Assembly: GCA_016806645.1 (NCBI GenBank)
Contig: JACSYO010000469.1
Coordinates: 2,358,501 to 2,422,500 of the forward strand
Direction: 5' to 3'
Origin: Ophiodon elongatus
Lineage: Eukaryota; Chordata; Actinopteri; Perciformes; Hexagrammidae
Length of the DNA stretch: 64,000 bases
The position numbers were made by a program, and so were the translations under genes. Positions 25,773-37,640 of this stretch are shown here, one piece after another; the stretch's first letter is position 1; the number at the start of each line of letters is the position of its first letter. Under the pieces are notes generated by a model. That model did not search any database. It was given only the letters and a program-made list of their open reading frames with translations, and was not told the DNA's origin.

Positions 25773-26840
25773 TGTTGCTTCAAAAGAGGACAGATAAGTG
25801 TGGCCTAACATTCATTAGGTCTTCAACTCAATTAAACTGAAATTATATATTTCTTTCCCCCTGTAAACTGTCAACATATCAAGAGATTAAAACATTGATG
25901 CAAGCTTGATGGCAACATAATATTATAAAGCCCTACGAAGGAAGAAAGAAAAACTCCTTCTGTAAACAAGGCTGGGTTTGGGTGCATACATTGTATAATA
26001 TTTCTCTCACATTTAAGACAAGAACAGCTAGAAGAAAGCATCCCCACGGTGATTACAAGGCGAGAGTTGAATTTAAATAGATGAAAATAAATGTAGTGGC
26101 ACTAAATCAAAGCAGGAGGTAGTTGCTACTGTTTCTGGTATTCAGAAGATGGTGCTATTTGTTTGAGTATGCATTGTATTCATGAATCTGTTTATTTGTT
26201 TCCTGTGGCGTTCACAGCTGCCCTTTGCAGAAAGATTGTGTTCTATCAACAATGCTTGACACAGCCAGGAGTCCATGTTACAAACATATGCACATTCTAT
26301 ATTAATTTCTTGGAGTTTCCAGAAAAAAACAACTTACATAAAATATGTTGACATCAATACTTTTCAGTTCAAGTTGCAGCTCCTATGCTCCCCATTGTGC
26401 AAAAGCCATGCATATCAGAGAGTCATTTTCATACAGGATACAACCTCTATTACTGCTTCTGCTGCTTCCTGGTACTAGTACTATAGTGACTGATTTCCGT
26501 GACGAGCCACTCGGCTGGGTGCGGGAGAAGATCCTGTTCTTTACTCGCTGTTACAAAGAGATTCCAGGCCGTTCGTATTTTTGGGTGAGGCTCCCATTTA
26601 ATTATAGTTCACAACTGACCATTTGCTTGATATCTATTGGTTTCCCTCTGGTGTGTTTTGTTTTGCGGTAAAAACCGTGCGATCTCCCCGTCACCCATGC
26701 ATCATTACCTCTGTCAGTTGCACCTGTGCCCCATATATAAAATACCTCCCACACTAATACACACTGCCACCCGTGGTCAACCTGAGATAGGCTCCACACA
26801 CACATATAATACACAGACATAACCTATGGCTCCTACAAGT

Positions 26841-26868
26841 ACTACTACTACTACTACTACTACTACTA
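26841..26868. repeat. (ACT)n microsatellite
   Basis: Nine uninterrupted ACT/CTA units. Confidence 0.93.
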
Positions 26869-28132
26869 CAACCATAAAAAAATCCTATTTTTTTATATTG
26901 TTAGCACCGTTAACTAAGTGCCGCCAGCTCTGCCATTGCTATGTTGAGAGACGTTGAGAGGAAATCAAAATAATCCCAATCCTGCATTAGGCACCTTTAA
27001 TGTAAGATTTAATGGTATGTTTTGTGTCACAGGAAATTAAAAACAAAGTACCTGTATCTGGGACCAATCTTAATATATGAGTACAATCTTTTAGTCATAT
27101 AAAAAATGTAATCAGCGTAAATAAACTAAAACGTTTCAATTAATTGACTATGTGATCTTGTCTAATGCTTCTGCCTCACTGCAGCACTTTGCACTAGTTG
27201 GAGAAGAGAGAGGGACTTTTGGCTGAGGCAAGATAGGGAAGAGTTGGGGTAATTTACACTAATTTGAGCAAACTCAAATCTCAGAGCCTATTCCACAAGA
27301 GACCTCAAGAGCACTTTTAGACGGTCAAAAAACGGTGGTAGTGTAGTGTAGCCAGAAGAACGAGATCATTATTTCCATTGCACTTGTTCCATATACTGTA
27401 AGCCAGAGACAAGCCCAGAGGGAAGGGAATTGGCATTGATTTTTCTTTCGAAATTGATTTTTCTCCTCACTGACAACAGTGTGAAGGCTTCAAAAATACC
27501 AACAGGAGTGAATATGAACAGCAGTAGTTCATAAAGTACTTACTCCAACATTAAAACCTCTCACCTGGTCATATGCAGGGTTCTAAACTGCAAAATAGGG
27601 TAGTACGTGTCAGCATTTAAATTTATTTTTAAAAAGACAGAAGGTAGTAAACATTGTGGAATGCATTTTCTTCCCACAGAATTGGTGCTGACTGAAAGTT
27701 AAAAAAATGTCATCTTAAAATACAAAATAAAATCATGCTAGCTTGTCGGGGAAATGATCCAATGTTTGGCTCAGTTTTGGCAAGGCAAAACTGGCCCCTT
27801 AACCTCTCACCTCAAGAAATGTTAATGAAAAAGGGTTCTCTGGGAAAGGAAAAAAGGAAAAATTAATTTTTCGACGTGGGTTTCTTAGGGTTAAAGAGTA
27901 TAATAATTTCTCCCTCTATCATAACTTTGATATACCAGAATGCAATTCAGTGACAGGCTGTTTAAGTGGGATTTAAGTAGAAAGTAATCAAGGTTTTTCC
28001 TGGCTCAACATGGGGCTAATCCAGTAAAATAATAATAAATGTTCTAGTGGAGATTAAGACAAAGTTATTCCACTACTTACCAAAAACCAAACAAACCTTT
28101 TAAGAATAATTTAACATGGTCTGCTTCTGCGT

Positions 28133-28181
28133 CACAGTAAAAGCCAATGGATTATATCCGGAAGGCTCTGGTTTTACTGTG
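28133..28181. repeat. Imperfect inverted repeat around a CCGGAAG core
   Basis: CACAGTAAAAGCCA (28133-28146) is mirrored by TGGTTTTACTGTG (28169-28181) with one bulged base and a 22-base spacer containing CCGGAAGG. The layout resembles a small palindromic mobile-element relic. Confidence 0.65.
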
Positions 28182-28779
28182 AAGGAGCTGAAGGAAGTCA
28201 CAGTAACAGCATCCTAACATCATAATGATACTAGAATATATACCTGTTCACTCTTGCATTCTTTTTCCCTAAGTGTTGTGCAAAAAGTTGCACAGAAAGC
28301 CTAAACTGCTGCCGTTATTTACTTGTATTTTTTCGTTATGTAATGGCTGTGATACAACATATAACTTCTTCCATCTGTCTATTTTTAACTAGAAACACAC
28401 TTTCCCAACTAACTAAAACACAAGTAAAGAACAGATTTAGGGAGAGAAAGTTGTAGATTGCAACATTTCATTGGGAAATAACACCTGCAATACATGGGGA
28501 TACAGTTATACGTTATATCTAAAATGCAAGAGTTTCTGTGTGGGGGATTTCTCCTCTAAATACAAATCTTCCCCAAAGCTCAACACATGCAGCTCTATAG
28601 GTATTTACACAAACTGAGTGAACATGAAGCCCCGAGCTCTACTGATCCCTTCACACGCACTTATCCACACACATCCTTCTCCAGCTCTCTTCTTGCATGT
28701 GTTTACCCGTTGAATGCATTTTTAATGGAAAAGTGTCAATAATTGTTACTATCTACCATGGCAGAGGCCACCGAGAGTT

Positions 28780-28990
28780 CACATCTCACACATCATGACT
28801 TAGTTTATAGGTCAGCTCACTGTGTTTGACAGTGATTAGTATGGCCTGTCTGCTTGCTGTGGCAGCTTCTCATTCTATGCATAAGGTCATGTAAATAAGT
28901 GCCGTATTAATGTAATTATGCAAAATCTTCAGGTGCAAAAGCTGTCCAGAACTGACATATTTCATTCAATTAGGGGACACTAATGTAACT
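28780..28990. promoter_or_regulatory. Candidate enhancer with POU/homeodomain/forkhead sites
   Basis: Within 50 bases there is ATGCATAA (28877-28884), the forkhead-like GTAAATA (28891-28897) and TAATTATGCAAAAT (28913-28926). The last combines a homeodomain core with an octamer-like half. The CAGGTG E-box follows at about 28931. Such clustering is characteristic of neural-type vertebrate enhancers. No conservation data are available here, so this is a motif-based guess. Confidence 0.3.
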
Positions 28991-31900
28991 GATGTACTTA
29001 CTTTAAGAATTAACACACATTCTCAGCAACAGATTTCATCACTGTGAGCCAATTTGAAACACTTCCAATTTTGCAGTGAGAGAGCATGTATGGAGTGACA
29101 TGCTGCAAAAATAAAATTCCAGTGTGGTTCTGAGAAAGCACAGGATTAGTGGGTCTTTCTCTGCCTCAGTACTTAATATATCCATCAGTGTGCAGGGGAC
29201 GTAATTATTCCTGAAAGGTGGAACAAGGAAGTGGCTTTTACGCTTGCAGAAAGCATTCCTCAGAATGATGACCGAAGGAAGTGAGATCAGAAGCAATTAA
29301 CTACTGAGGGAGGAAAGTCGCAGGGCTCTAAATCTTATTGCTACGCAGCATGGTTTGTGTTGGTGTTAATTACCAAAGTAGCTCACACAAGTGAAAGGAA
29401 ATCAGCATTTTTATTATTTAATAATTTTTTGTTTGTCACTATTGGTGCACTTTACAGACTAGGAGGTTGGAGATGCTGATTTTACACCTTTTCTTCTGAT
29501 CCCAAGCTTCAATTGTTGAACCATGACAGCAACTTTTGATATTTCTTGGTCTGAAAAAATGCTGATTTAAACTGTGTGAAGGTTCATCATTCCTAACCTC
29601 CCAAATGAAACATTTCCAGGATTGCTGTTGTAGCCCTGATACCCTCTGCTGTTTAGATTGACAAGCGTTAAATAGCTTGGCGGCGGCTCCTATATGCTCT
29701 ATTATCACAAGAGGACATATCGACTGTTCCTGTTTAATGCATCAAGACTCCTCCTGTAGCACCCTGTCTCTGGCCTTCATCTATGATTCATTTTTATTAC
29801 CCATCATTCCCGGGACACAGGCCCCCTGAGGCTTCTACATGGCACGTGGGGAGGAGCGGAAGTTAGCTGACACCTAATCTGCTCAATGGTGGACCAGTGT
29901 TATTTATTAGATCTCTCGGTGAATCCTGATTTGTTGACGGATGGGGCTAGGAGGAGATCAAATATTCAGTGTACATAGACAAAATACATAATGTGGAGAA
30001 ACCAAGGTTACGGGGCTGGCTCTGTTCACATCCTTTATTGAAAAATACAATGAAATAAAAATTGATAGCCTCCCCTACATTGTGAATATGTCTGAACAAG
30101 TTAAAGCCCAGCTACCAAGCCCTTCTGTATTTCTAAGATTACTTTAAACAAAATCACTTTGACCAACATACAGTGATTCTCTATGCTGACAACTCCCCTG
30201 CAGATAATTTCCCCGTGTGCCTCTGTGTACATATTCCCTTTCTTCGCCCTCTATCAAATTTAATCAGTCTCAGCTTTCCTCACAAGCTGTGGCGGCATGG
30301 CCAGTAAAAAATGCAACACGACTGACAACAGCAGAACTCTATTAATTCCTGAACCACCATGGCTGCTGGTCCTGCGTAATATTTGTCTTAGCTTGAAGGG
30401 GGGAGTGGAATATGTAAATTGTGTGGAATACGTTTCAGAATATCAACGATTTGAGATGCTTTCCCCATGGCAGTAACCTCTTTATCTACACTGCACTGTA
30501 TGTGTGTTCCTTTGCTAAGCATATGATTTGATTTGACTTAACCGACAGTTGTATCTGTGTCTTAACTCTATTTGTTTGTTTATCTATGTTCATGTGCCAC
30601 TTTCTATATATATTTTTTTTTTTTCCTTTTTCTTTCTTGTTTATATCAGAATTGACTAAACCTTCCAGCATGCGTGCAGAAAATACAAGGCCAAGGTGTT
30701 GTATTGGATTGCAGTTTACTCTGTCAATTAATAACAGCCTACACCCTGAATGACATATTAATTCATTACTCCATAGAAGGGCGATTTAATTAATTAGACA
30801 TGGTCAGGCACTTGGTCAATGCTGGTTTTAACTAAATAATCTAAAAAAAAGATTCCCTTTGAAAAGCTCCAACCTTCTTTCCCTTCCACTCCCTCAGAAC
30901 AATTAAGAAAAATACAGCTCATGTGCTAACATTATCTGACTTACAAACTACCGCTAATTTGCATAGTTGTTGTGGTATTTATTTCAACCCCCCTTTTCAG
31001 CACTTCATTGAGTGTACTGATTCATTGCGTGATGTTGCAGTCTTTTTCTCTAATGGATATGCAGCAGACTGAAATAACAAAGGAAAAATAGCATCCTGTT
31101 TCACCAAATGCTGTGCTCTACACATTTTTGACAGAAGACCATTAGGATGATTTTTTGTCATCATGATGCATTTACTGTATGTACTGTACAGAATTTCCTG
31201 GGCCGCAAGTGCAATTTAGGCTTTTACTCAATAATGGCTTTCAGAATCGTAAAATGTGTTTTGTGCTGTGCAGTTAGAGGAATGAGGGTGTCTCTTAGTC
31301 TAAATCATTATGTTTTGGACTAAAAGCTGCATATTCACTAAACCCAATGCTAATGGATGCCGCTGCTCGCTTACTCACTCACCCCAAAAACAAAGCCTTG
31401 TGGAGACAGAAGGTGTTCAAAAGTAATTAAAGTATGGAAGCCTCCCCTTTAAAGTCACCCATCAAGGACACAAGTTTATTTCACATCTCTAATAGTCCCT
31501 CAAAGCTCTCACCAAAGACCAGAAAGGGCACATATCTGGAGGACAGTCTAGAGTGTTTCAGGCCTGTCAGCTTTTGACAGTGGCAACAATGAAAACCAAC
31601 CAGAATGGGTGCAGGGTGAAAAGTGAGTCTTTGCAGGTTTTTACTTTCACTCTACCTCAATATGACAGACTGGAGGGATGCTGTCTCCTCCAAGGTGGCT
31701 TCTTGCACCTTTCATTGTCTGAATTAATAAATAATCTGTGAAAATGTAGCATTATTGTAATGGCTTTCAGGCAGCCTGGATGTGACAGTGCAGCGGCATT
31801 TGCAAACTATCGCTTTAAAAATTAATATGATATAGAACAGGGGTTCCATTAGCTATCCTTTGCATTTCCATTCCACCTTGTTCTCTAGCCTCATGCACTC

Positions 31901-32739
31901 AAGCTAAGTGTTGTGCACACCCAAAGCACTGTATGCACACATCTGTGGGAGTATATGTGGCTCCTCACAAGAGTTCATAAAGTCAAAGTATCGCAAGAAA
32001 GAAAACTGTTGTCAACTTTCAGCTATATATGACTGCTTTTTGATGGAAAATACCAATTTAATTTAACAGTTGTTAACAGAATATATTGGTAATTTAACTA
32101 CTTATACTCCATATACTTCTGCGTGTTGTTTATCTGTGTGAAAACAGGGCGGCTTGTAAAAATAGGCATTTTGCCTCAGCACAGTAACTGACTATTTTGA
32201 CTTATATCAAGCCTGTGTTCTTTGATAGGAATGATGTGCATTAACCAGTGTGAAAAGCCAGTAACAATGGGTTTCTGTCAAGCAAACAAGAATGGAAATG
32301 TCACTGCTGTCAGAGTGGATACTGACCAAAGTTCTCCCTCTGTCTCTTGCTGCCTGGCTCTCTCTGTCTCTCTCCTGACAGAAACTCTATTTGACGATTT
32401 GAAAGAAAGACTCTGTTTCTTCCATTATTCAAATATTCCAGAGCTTGATATTAGTGTGAGACCCAGACACCCCCCTCTGTCAGTGAAATCTCTGCCTGTA
32501 TGTGGAAAACCAGCACCCAGAATGCAGTGAAACATTTATGCCTGGCTTATTTCTACTTCAAGGATTTTTTTTTTTATTTTATTACTATATTTCTGATGCA
32601 ACAATGTGCAAATTCATCTGGCTGAATTATTCATTAATTGAAATAAAGTCACTGAATGTAGATCAAAATGGGCTTCATCATACTACATTTAACATTTGCG
32701 GCACAGTGTCTTATGTGTTTGTGTGTGTTGCATTTTAGG

Positions 32740-33160
32740 AAAATGCCCATTCAACATAGTGTTGCTGACATTAAGGAGAACATTAGGAGCCGGAAAATAA
32801 GTCAGCGGTAATTCATGAAATTGTGTTATTATTACTTCAGAATGTTAAGTGGATGCATGCAGAGAGGCATCATGGCGTATTGTAACTTATATTACACCAC
32901 TGCTTTTTGGGGAGTAATAAAGAAACATGATTAGTCCTGCCCCGGAGAGCTGACTTGGAGTTATGCCTAATTCTCCAGTATGCTCTTACTGCACGCTCAT
33001 CACCTTAGGGATGATTGGTAATGTTTCTCTTTTCTCTTCGGGCATCGCAAATCACTTGTACTGTAAATTAATAGCACAACAGATAGTGAGTCGGAAAATG
33101 AATGTGCTGCTAACGCTTTGCATGTTCATTTACAAAATCATTTAATTGGTGAATGTGCAA
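32740..33160. other. Candidate conserved noncoding block
   Basis: A repeat-free stretch with GGTAATTCATGAAATT, TGATTAGTCCTG, ATGCCTAATTCTCC and TAAATTAATAGC words and no credible reading frame. It looks like regulatory rather than coding DNA. Confidence 0.22.
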
Positions 33161-33600
33161 ATCACCACACTTGAATTGGTGAAAATCTAGCAATTATCTC
33201 AACACCATCTGTGTTCATTCTCAAAATAATACATCAAGCACGTTGCATGTCCTTTGTTCTCTTGGCGTTTTGAGTATGTAAATCAAAGGAGTACTGTATG
33301 TGGTTGGTATGGACACACTACATAGTAGGCAATGTGGAAACCATTCAAACCTTATAAGAGGTCTACAAAAATAGTGAAACATGTTCTGAGAAAGTTGAAT
33401 TGACACTTGTGTCAACAGCCAAGAAATAAGCAATTTTCATTCTGTCAAATAAATCATCAAATTCCTGAAAGCATACATTATATGATTAAATGAAAAATTA
33501 CTGTAATTTTGCAAAGCTGGAATGTTTGTGGAGGTGAGTATTGGTCTTGACAGACACATCACCGCCCCTTGTGGCATTAGCTTTGCACAGTCAACCCCTT

Positions 33601-33635
33601 ATCTCTCTTTCTCTCTCTCACACACTCACACACAA
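33601..33635. repeat. CT/CA microsatellite
   Basis: A short (CT)n run continuing into (CA)n with interruptions. Confidence 0.85.
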
Positions 33636-33952
33636 ACCAGGCTTGTGCTTTGAATGCTCCAGTAGGGGAGGATAAGCTATGGTTTCAGTCACACATATGA
33701 AATGCTTGAAACAGCAACAAAGGCTTGCAACATCCAGTTTTAGTCTTCAAATAGGGATTTGACAAGAATAAAAAGTGAACGCAACATGGAGATGTAAGGA
33801 TAGGCTAATCATTTGGCCTCAAATGTATCTAAAAGAATACCCTTAATGTTGAAGTAATGTCAATTCCATATGGCACACATGTATCTTCTGATGTTCACAT
33901 TTAAATGTCAATATTTCTGCCTGAGGTATATGTTAATTATTGCTAATTCAAG

Positions 33953-34165
33953 CGGTAGAAGAGGACAGATAGGTCAGGGTATTTTACTCAAGTAAACATA
34001 GTAATACCACAGTGAGGAAACAAATTGACAAACAAATAGAAGTCCTGCCCCTTCCAAAACTGTACATAATTAAAATACAGGTACTCACGATGCAGAATGG
34101 CACCATCTGAATAATGCATATTATATGATTAGATAATTAATGCATCAACGTGTCAATGCACACTT
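33953..34165 (+). repeat. Teleost dispersed repeat (AAGTAAAAGTAC family)
   Basis: GCGGTAGAAGAGGACAGAT, TTTTACTCAAGTAAAC, AATACCACAGTG, AAGTCCTGCC, GGTACTCACGATGCAGAATGG, TGAATAATGCATATTATATG and ATGCATCAACGTG reproduce in order the well-known fish repeat that starts GTGGAAGAAGTA, continues TTTACTTAAGTAAAAGTA and contains TACTCATTATGCAGAATGG. This copy is better preserved than the one near 21.1-21.3 kb. Confidence 0.75.
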
Positions 34166-36465
34166 AAACATGTTTTTAAACTATAAACTAAATCATATGT
34201 CAGTTCCGTGATGAAACACATCAATGCCGGTGTAAATCTTTACATTTCTTACCAAATTTATAAAACTCTGCATTTCATGGCTGAAAATGGTCCATAATGC
34301 AATCTACTGTTTTAAATCATCATAATCTTGCAAGGCCAATTCTGAGATAGATTTGACTGTTTAGGACTAATCTACGCCAAGGCTTTCGTTAAATGAATGT
34401 GGGCGTGGTTTAATCTCTCAGTCCCTTGCTCACTTTTCTGCATTTTTCTAAATTATGCAGTGGCTGGATTTAGGCTCACTGGAGGTGAAGTTGAACTTTA
34501 AACACTGACATGTGGGCTACTAGTTATTTTAATGAGGACTATAACACACTGACAAAAAGTTTTTCCAACTCAAAAAGATTGTTCATACTGTATATTTAAG
34601 GGTTAACAGCAAATAAAAAAAATACTACACATTAGGCCTCAGGCAGCAACATTCTCTTAAATGTCTCTCATATTTCTCTTAAAAAACAAGATAAGTCAAC
34701 TTCCGATGCACCAAACGTTCTTAACCTTTCACATCTGCTCTTACCCAGGTGTGCTGAATGCTGAATCCCACTTGATCAAAAACTGGAGGCACGTAGACGA
34801 TTGTTTATTATTATGTAACGCCCCCTACATTTTTTTATATAAGAGCAGATGCTGTGCCGTCTGCAAATACTCTGGCACATGACCACGAATTAGAGAGATG
34901 CAACCAAAAAGAAGGCCATAAGAAGAAGTACTTCAGCAGTAGTAAAATTGAGGTACTGTTAAAATCAAACAAAGTAATCAAGTGACTTTCCAGAGTGTCC
35001 GTATTGGCGTGACAGAGCAATTAGAAAGCATCTTAGAGCAATACGTAAGCCTTTCAGAACCTGAATGCACAAAATATTAGTGTTTTAATAGTTTTTTTTA
35101 TGTTCCTCAAGTTTAACACTGTTTCATTATGTTGGACAAACAATTTATGAACTGTGAAAACAAGGAAAAAAAGAGAAAACATTGGTGAAACCCACCCATC
35201 AATGGGTACTAACAAAATAAGAACACAATGTGGATCTGAACAAAATTAAGAAGAAAAGTGTTCCCATGAGGCTTATTATTGATAAGAAAGAATATATTCT
35301 AAAATGTCAGATCATTTAAAACTAACTTAACTAGGTGGGGAACTTGTGAAAAGGGGGACGTGTGAATACTAGCCTGTTGTAAGAGATCATCATTAATGTC
35401 AGAAAATCTCAAATGACCCTGAGTGTTCTTGCAAAGGGCCTAATGGAGCAAAGTGCCAGTGCTTGATGATGATGATGATGATAACTTCAGAATTGAGCTA
35501 AAACTGGTATTACAAATGAAATGACTTACACATCTTTCACATTAGCTTCAGAACATTACGAAAGTGATTTAAAGTGTGATCGCGTAGTGCAGCTTACAGT
35601 TCCTGACCCTTTGTACACTGGAGTGTCAAGTCATTTGCTCACATCAGCCTGCCTGATCCGAAGTATATTACAGAGAAATTAGCAGCAGATTTAATATAGC
35701 TTGTTGCCTGTTAGGTCAGGTACTATAACTGTCTGACCATGTAGATATGACACATTTGCTGCCATTGCTTGAGCTTGAGCAAGTATTACACCAAAAAACC
35801 CTATAGCTCACTCGAACAGTTTTATCCTACAGGCTTTCCTACAGCAATGCGCAAAATAGACTAATCCATGTCAAAATGTAGTCTGTATGTCGGTACTGAG
35901 CCTGCGTGCGATCCCAATCCATATGGTGACCCCTGATCTATTTTTCATGCTGTTGCAGAAGCTAAATGAAAAGAAATATTTACCAGAATCCAGTCACGTA
36001 TTTTGCGGCAGTAGTAATGTTGAACCGCAGAATTTTCAAACATGGATTTGTTGAGCAGTCACTTATGTAGACATGTTCTATTTAAAATCAACACCAATTG
36101 TTGACTGAATTAGGCTTGATATATTCAAAGATTTTTTGAAAAAGCACAATGGCTTGAGAAGGAAACTCTGCCCCTTCACTTGATTGGCAGGCACAGTTAC
36201 AGGTTATCCATATAAAAATAGCAAGTGAGGCCACTTTATGTCAGCACATTTGTCAAATTATTACAAATGACTTTGTACCATTATATAACACTGAATATCC
36301 GTTATGTGGCATACAAACCCCTTAAATGCTGTTCATTAAAATGGACGGTCATTGCAGTTAAAATTGCATCCGTAAACTAGTTTATTTCCTCCCTCTGAAG
36401 AGTGCTGCATGTATAAATGTTATGCAACACTTCTTCAAACTTATTCTCAATTATTAAATGTTTCT

Positions 36466-36469
<4 letters not shown>
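34166..36469. other. Gene-free noncoding stretch
   Basis: Nothing beyond a short (TGA)n run at 35464-35482. Open frames are under 75 codons and unrecognised. Confidence 0.55.

Positions 36470-36508
<39 letters not shown>
36470..36508. repeat. (TA)n microsatellite
   Basis: About 19 uninterrupted TA units preceded by a T run. Confidence 0.95.
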
Positions 36509-36512
<4 letters not shown>

Positions 36513-37232
36513 CTCTCCTTTCATTGCCATGACTAATCAACACTGAACACCAGGGTATATTTTGCTCTCTGAAACTCAGTTTCAGCCTTGAACCATGTGA
36601 TGATCTCATCCCTCCTTCTTTAACCCTCTGTGCTTGCAGTGTACAACATCACTTCTTGAAAACCACATTACTTGAAAATGTACTGAAGGGCTGCACAAAG
36701 AAACACCACAGATTAGTTTGTTCTTTTGATTAAAATAAAAAAAATGAATACGAGTAGCTCAATGTAAAGTGGAGTAGAGTGATTTTAGTAAAGAGAGGAG
36801 AGAGAAAGCACCTACATAGTCAGCCTACGTTGAATAAAAAGGGATTTCAAGTGACATTTACTTCATAATGCGGGCTTTATTCTATGCAGGCTGAAAAAAA
36901 TAATTTTACAAAAAGTATGGCATAATGGTAGCTTGGCCATTCTGCTTCAGTGGTGAGTAGACTGCACTGACTGTTCATGATTAATGTTCAAGAATGAATG
37001 GGAAACCAGCTTCCATGGCTGCTATGTGAGTGCTATATGAGCAAAGAATCCCCTAAAATTAAGTGATACTGTAGTTGCATAGGTTTTTTTCTTTTTTAGT
37101 GTCTCAGACAGTGTTTTCTTAAATTGAAATTGTGTAAAACATTATATAGGAGCAGCTTTATCGAAGGAATTTTGATTTTCTACTTAAAATATTTTCAACA
37201 GGAAATATTGTGCAAATATGTGTTTCTTTGCT

Positions 37233-37628
37233 TTATAAATGATTAGAAAACCACACCACGATAACAGCGGCGGAGGGTTTCGGTTTGCACTGTGACCACA
37301 AGGTCTCCGTCTTGTACCAGCTACATAAAAGCATACCCACTGGGCTTAAACTTTTACATTTGCCCATGACATGGACTGCTCTGGAATCAGAGGCAAGACC
37401 GCTTGTAATGGAGAGGTTAAAATTACGGCCAAAACAGCTGAGCCAAGGCCATCCAAGTTCCCTCTCTGTAGCCACAATATTTATACCGTTATCTGCAGTG
37501 TAGCAGACCAGTTCTCCTTTGCCCATGTCCCAGTTAGACAACAATGAGTGTAGGCTTTCAGCCAAGTGAGCTGCTGAGCGGATGTCCTGCATGCAGGAAG
37601 TTTTCAAACACTGAGACTTCAGGGACCA
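37233..37628 (-). pseudogene. hAT (ZBED-like) transposase fragment
   Basis: This is part of the RNase-H-like core of a hAT-superfamily transposase related to ZBED proteins. The reading starts at a Trp codon near 37628 (WSLKSQCLKTS), runs through HLAESLHSLLSNW and VCYTADNGINIV, where the Asp-Asn pair corresponds to the second catalytic Asp motif. It continues to CFGRNFNLSI, the position of the CxxHxLNL-type motif, where the usual histidines are replaced by Arg and Asn. The weak GKCKSL segment then follows before homology fades. No N-terminal BED finger, no first Asp and no C-terminal dimerisation region are visible, and a frameshift is needed just upstream (about 37629). It is therefore a dead internal fragment. 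A domesticated exon is possible but unsupported. Confidence 0.75.
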
Positions 37629-37640
37629 ATTGTTTTGTAA

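Larger units (their letters stand above)
21326..33950. other. Gene-free noncoding stretch
   Basis: About 12.6 kb without a supported gene. Open frames are short (108 codons or fewer) and unrecognised. It holds a purine tract, an ACT microsatellite, an inverted repeat at 28.1 kb and three blocks with enhancer-like motif content, listed separately. Confidence 0.55.

Noticed and set aside
32222..32530. 102-codon frame with Cys-rich N-terminus
   Set aside because: The middle is a CTCTCTGTCTCTC run and there is no recognisable domain.
36470..36508. Replication origin or promoter in the TA run
   Set aside because: A simple TA microsatellite gives no specific evidence for either.
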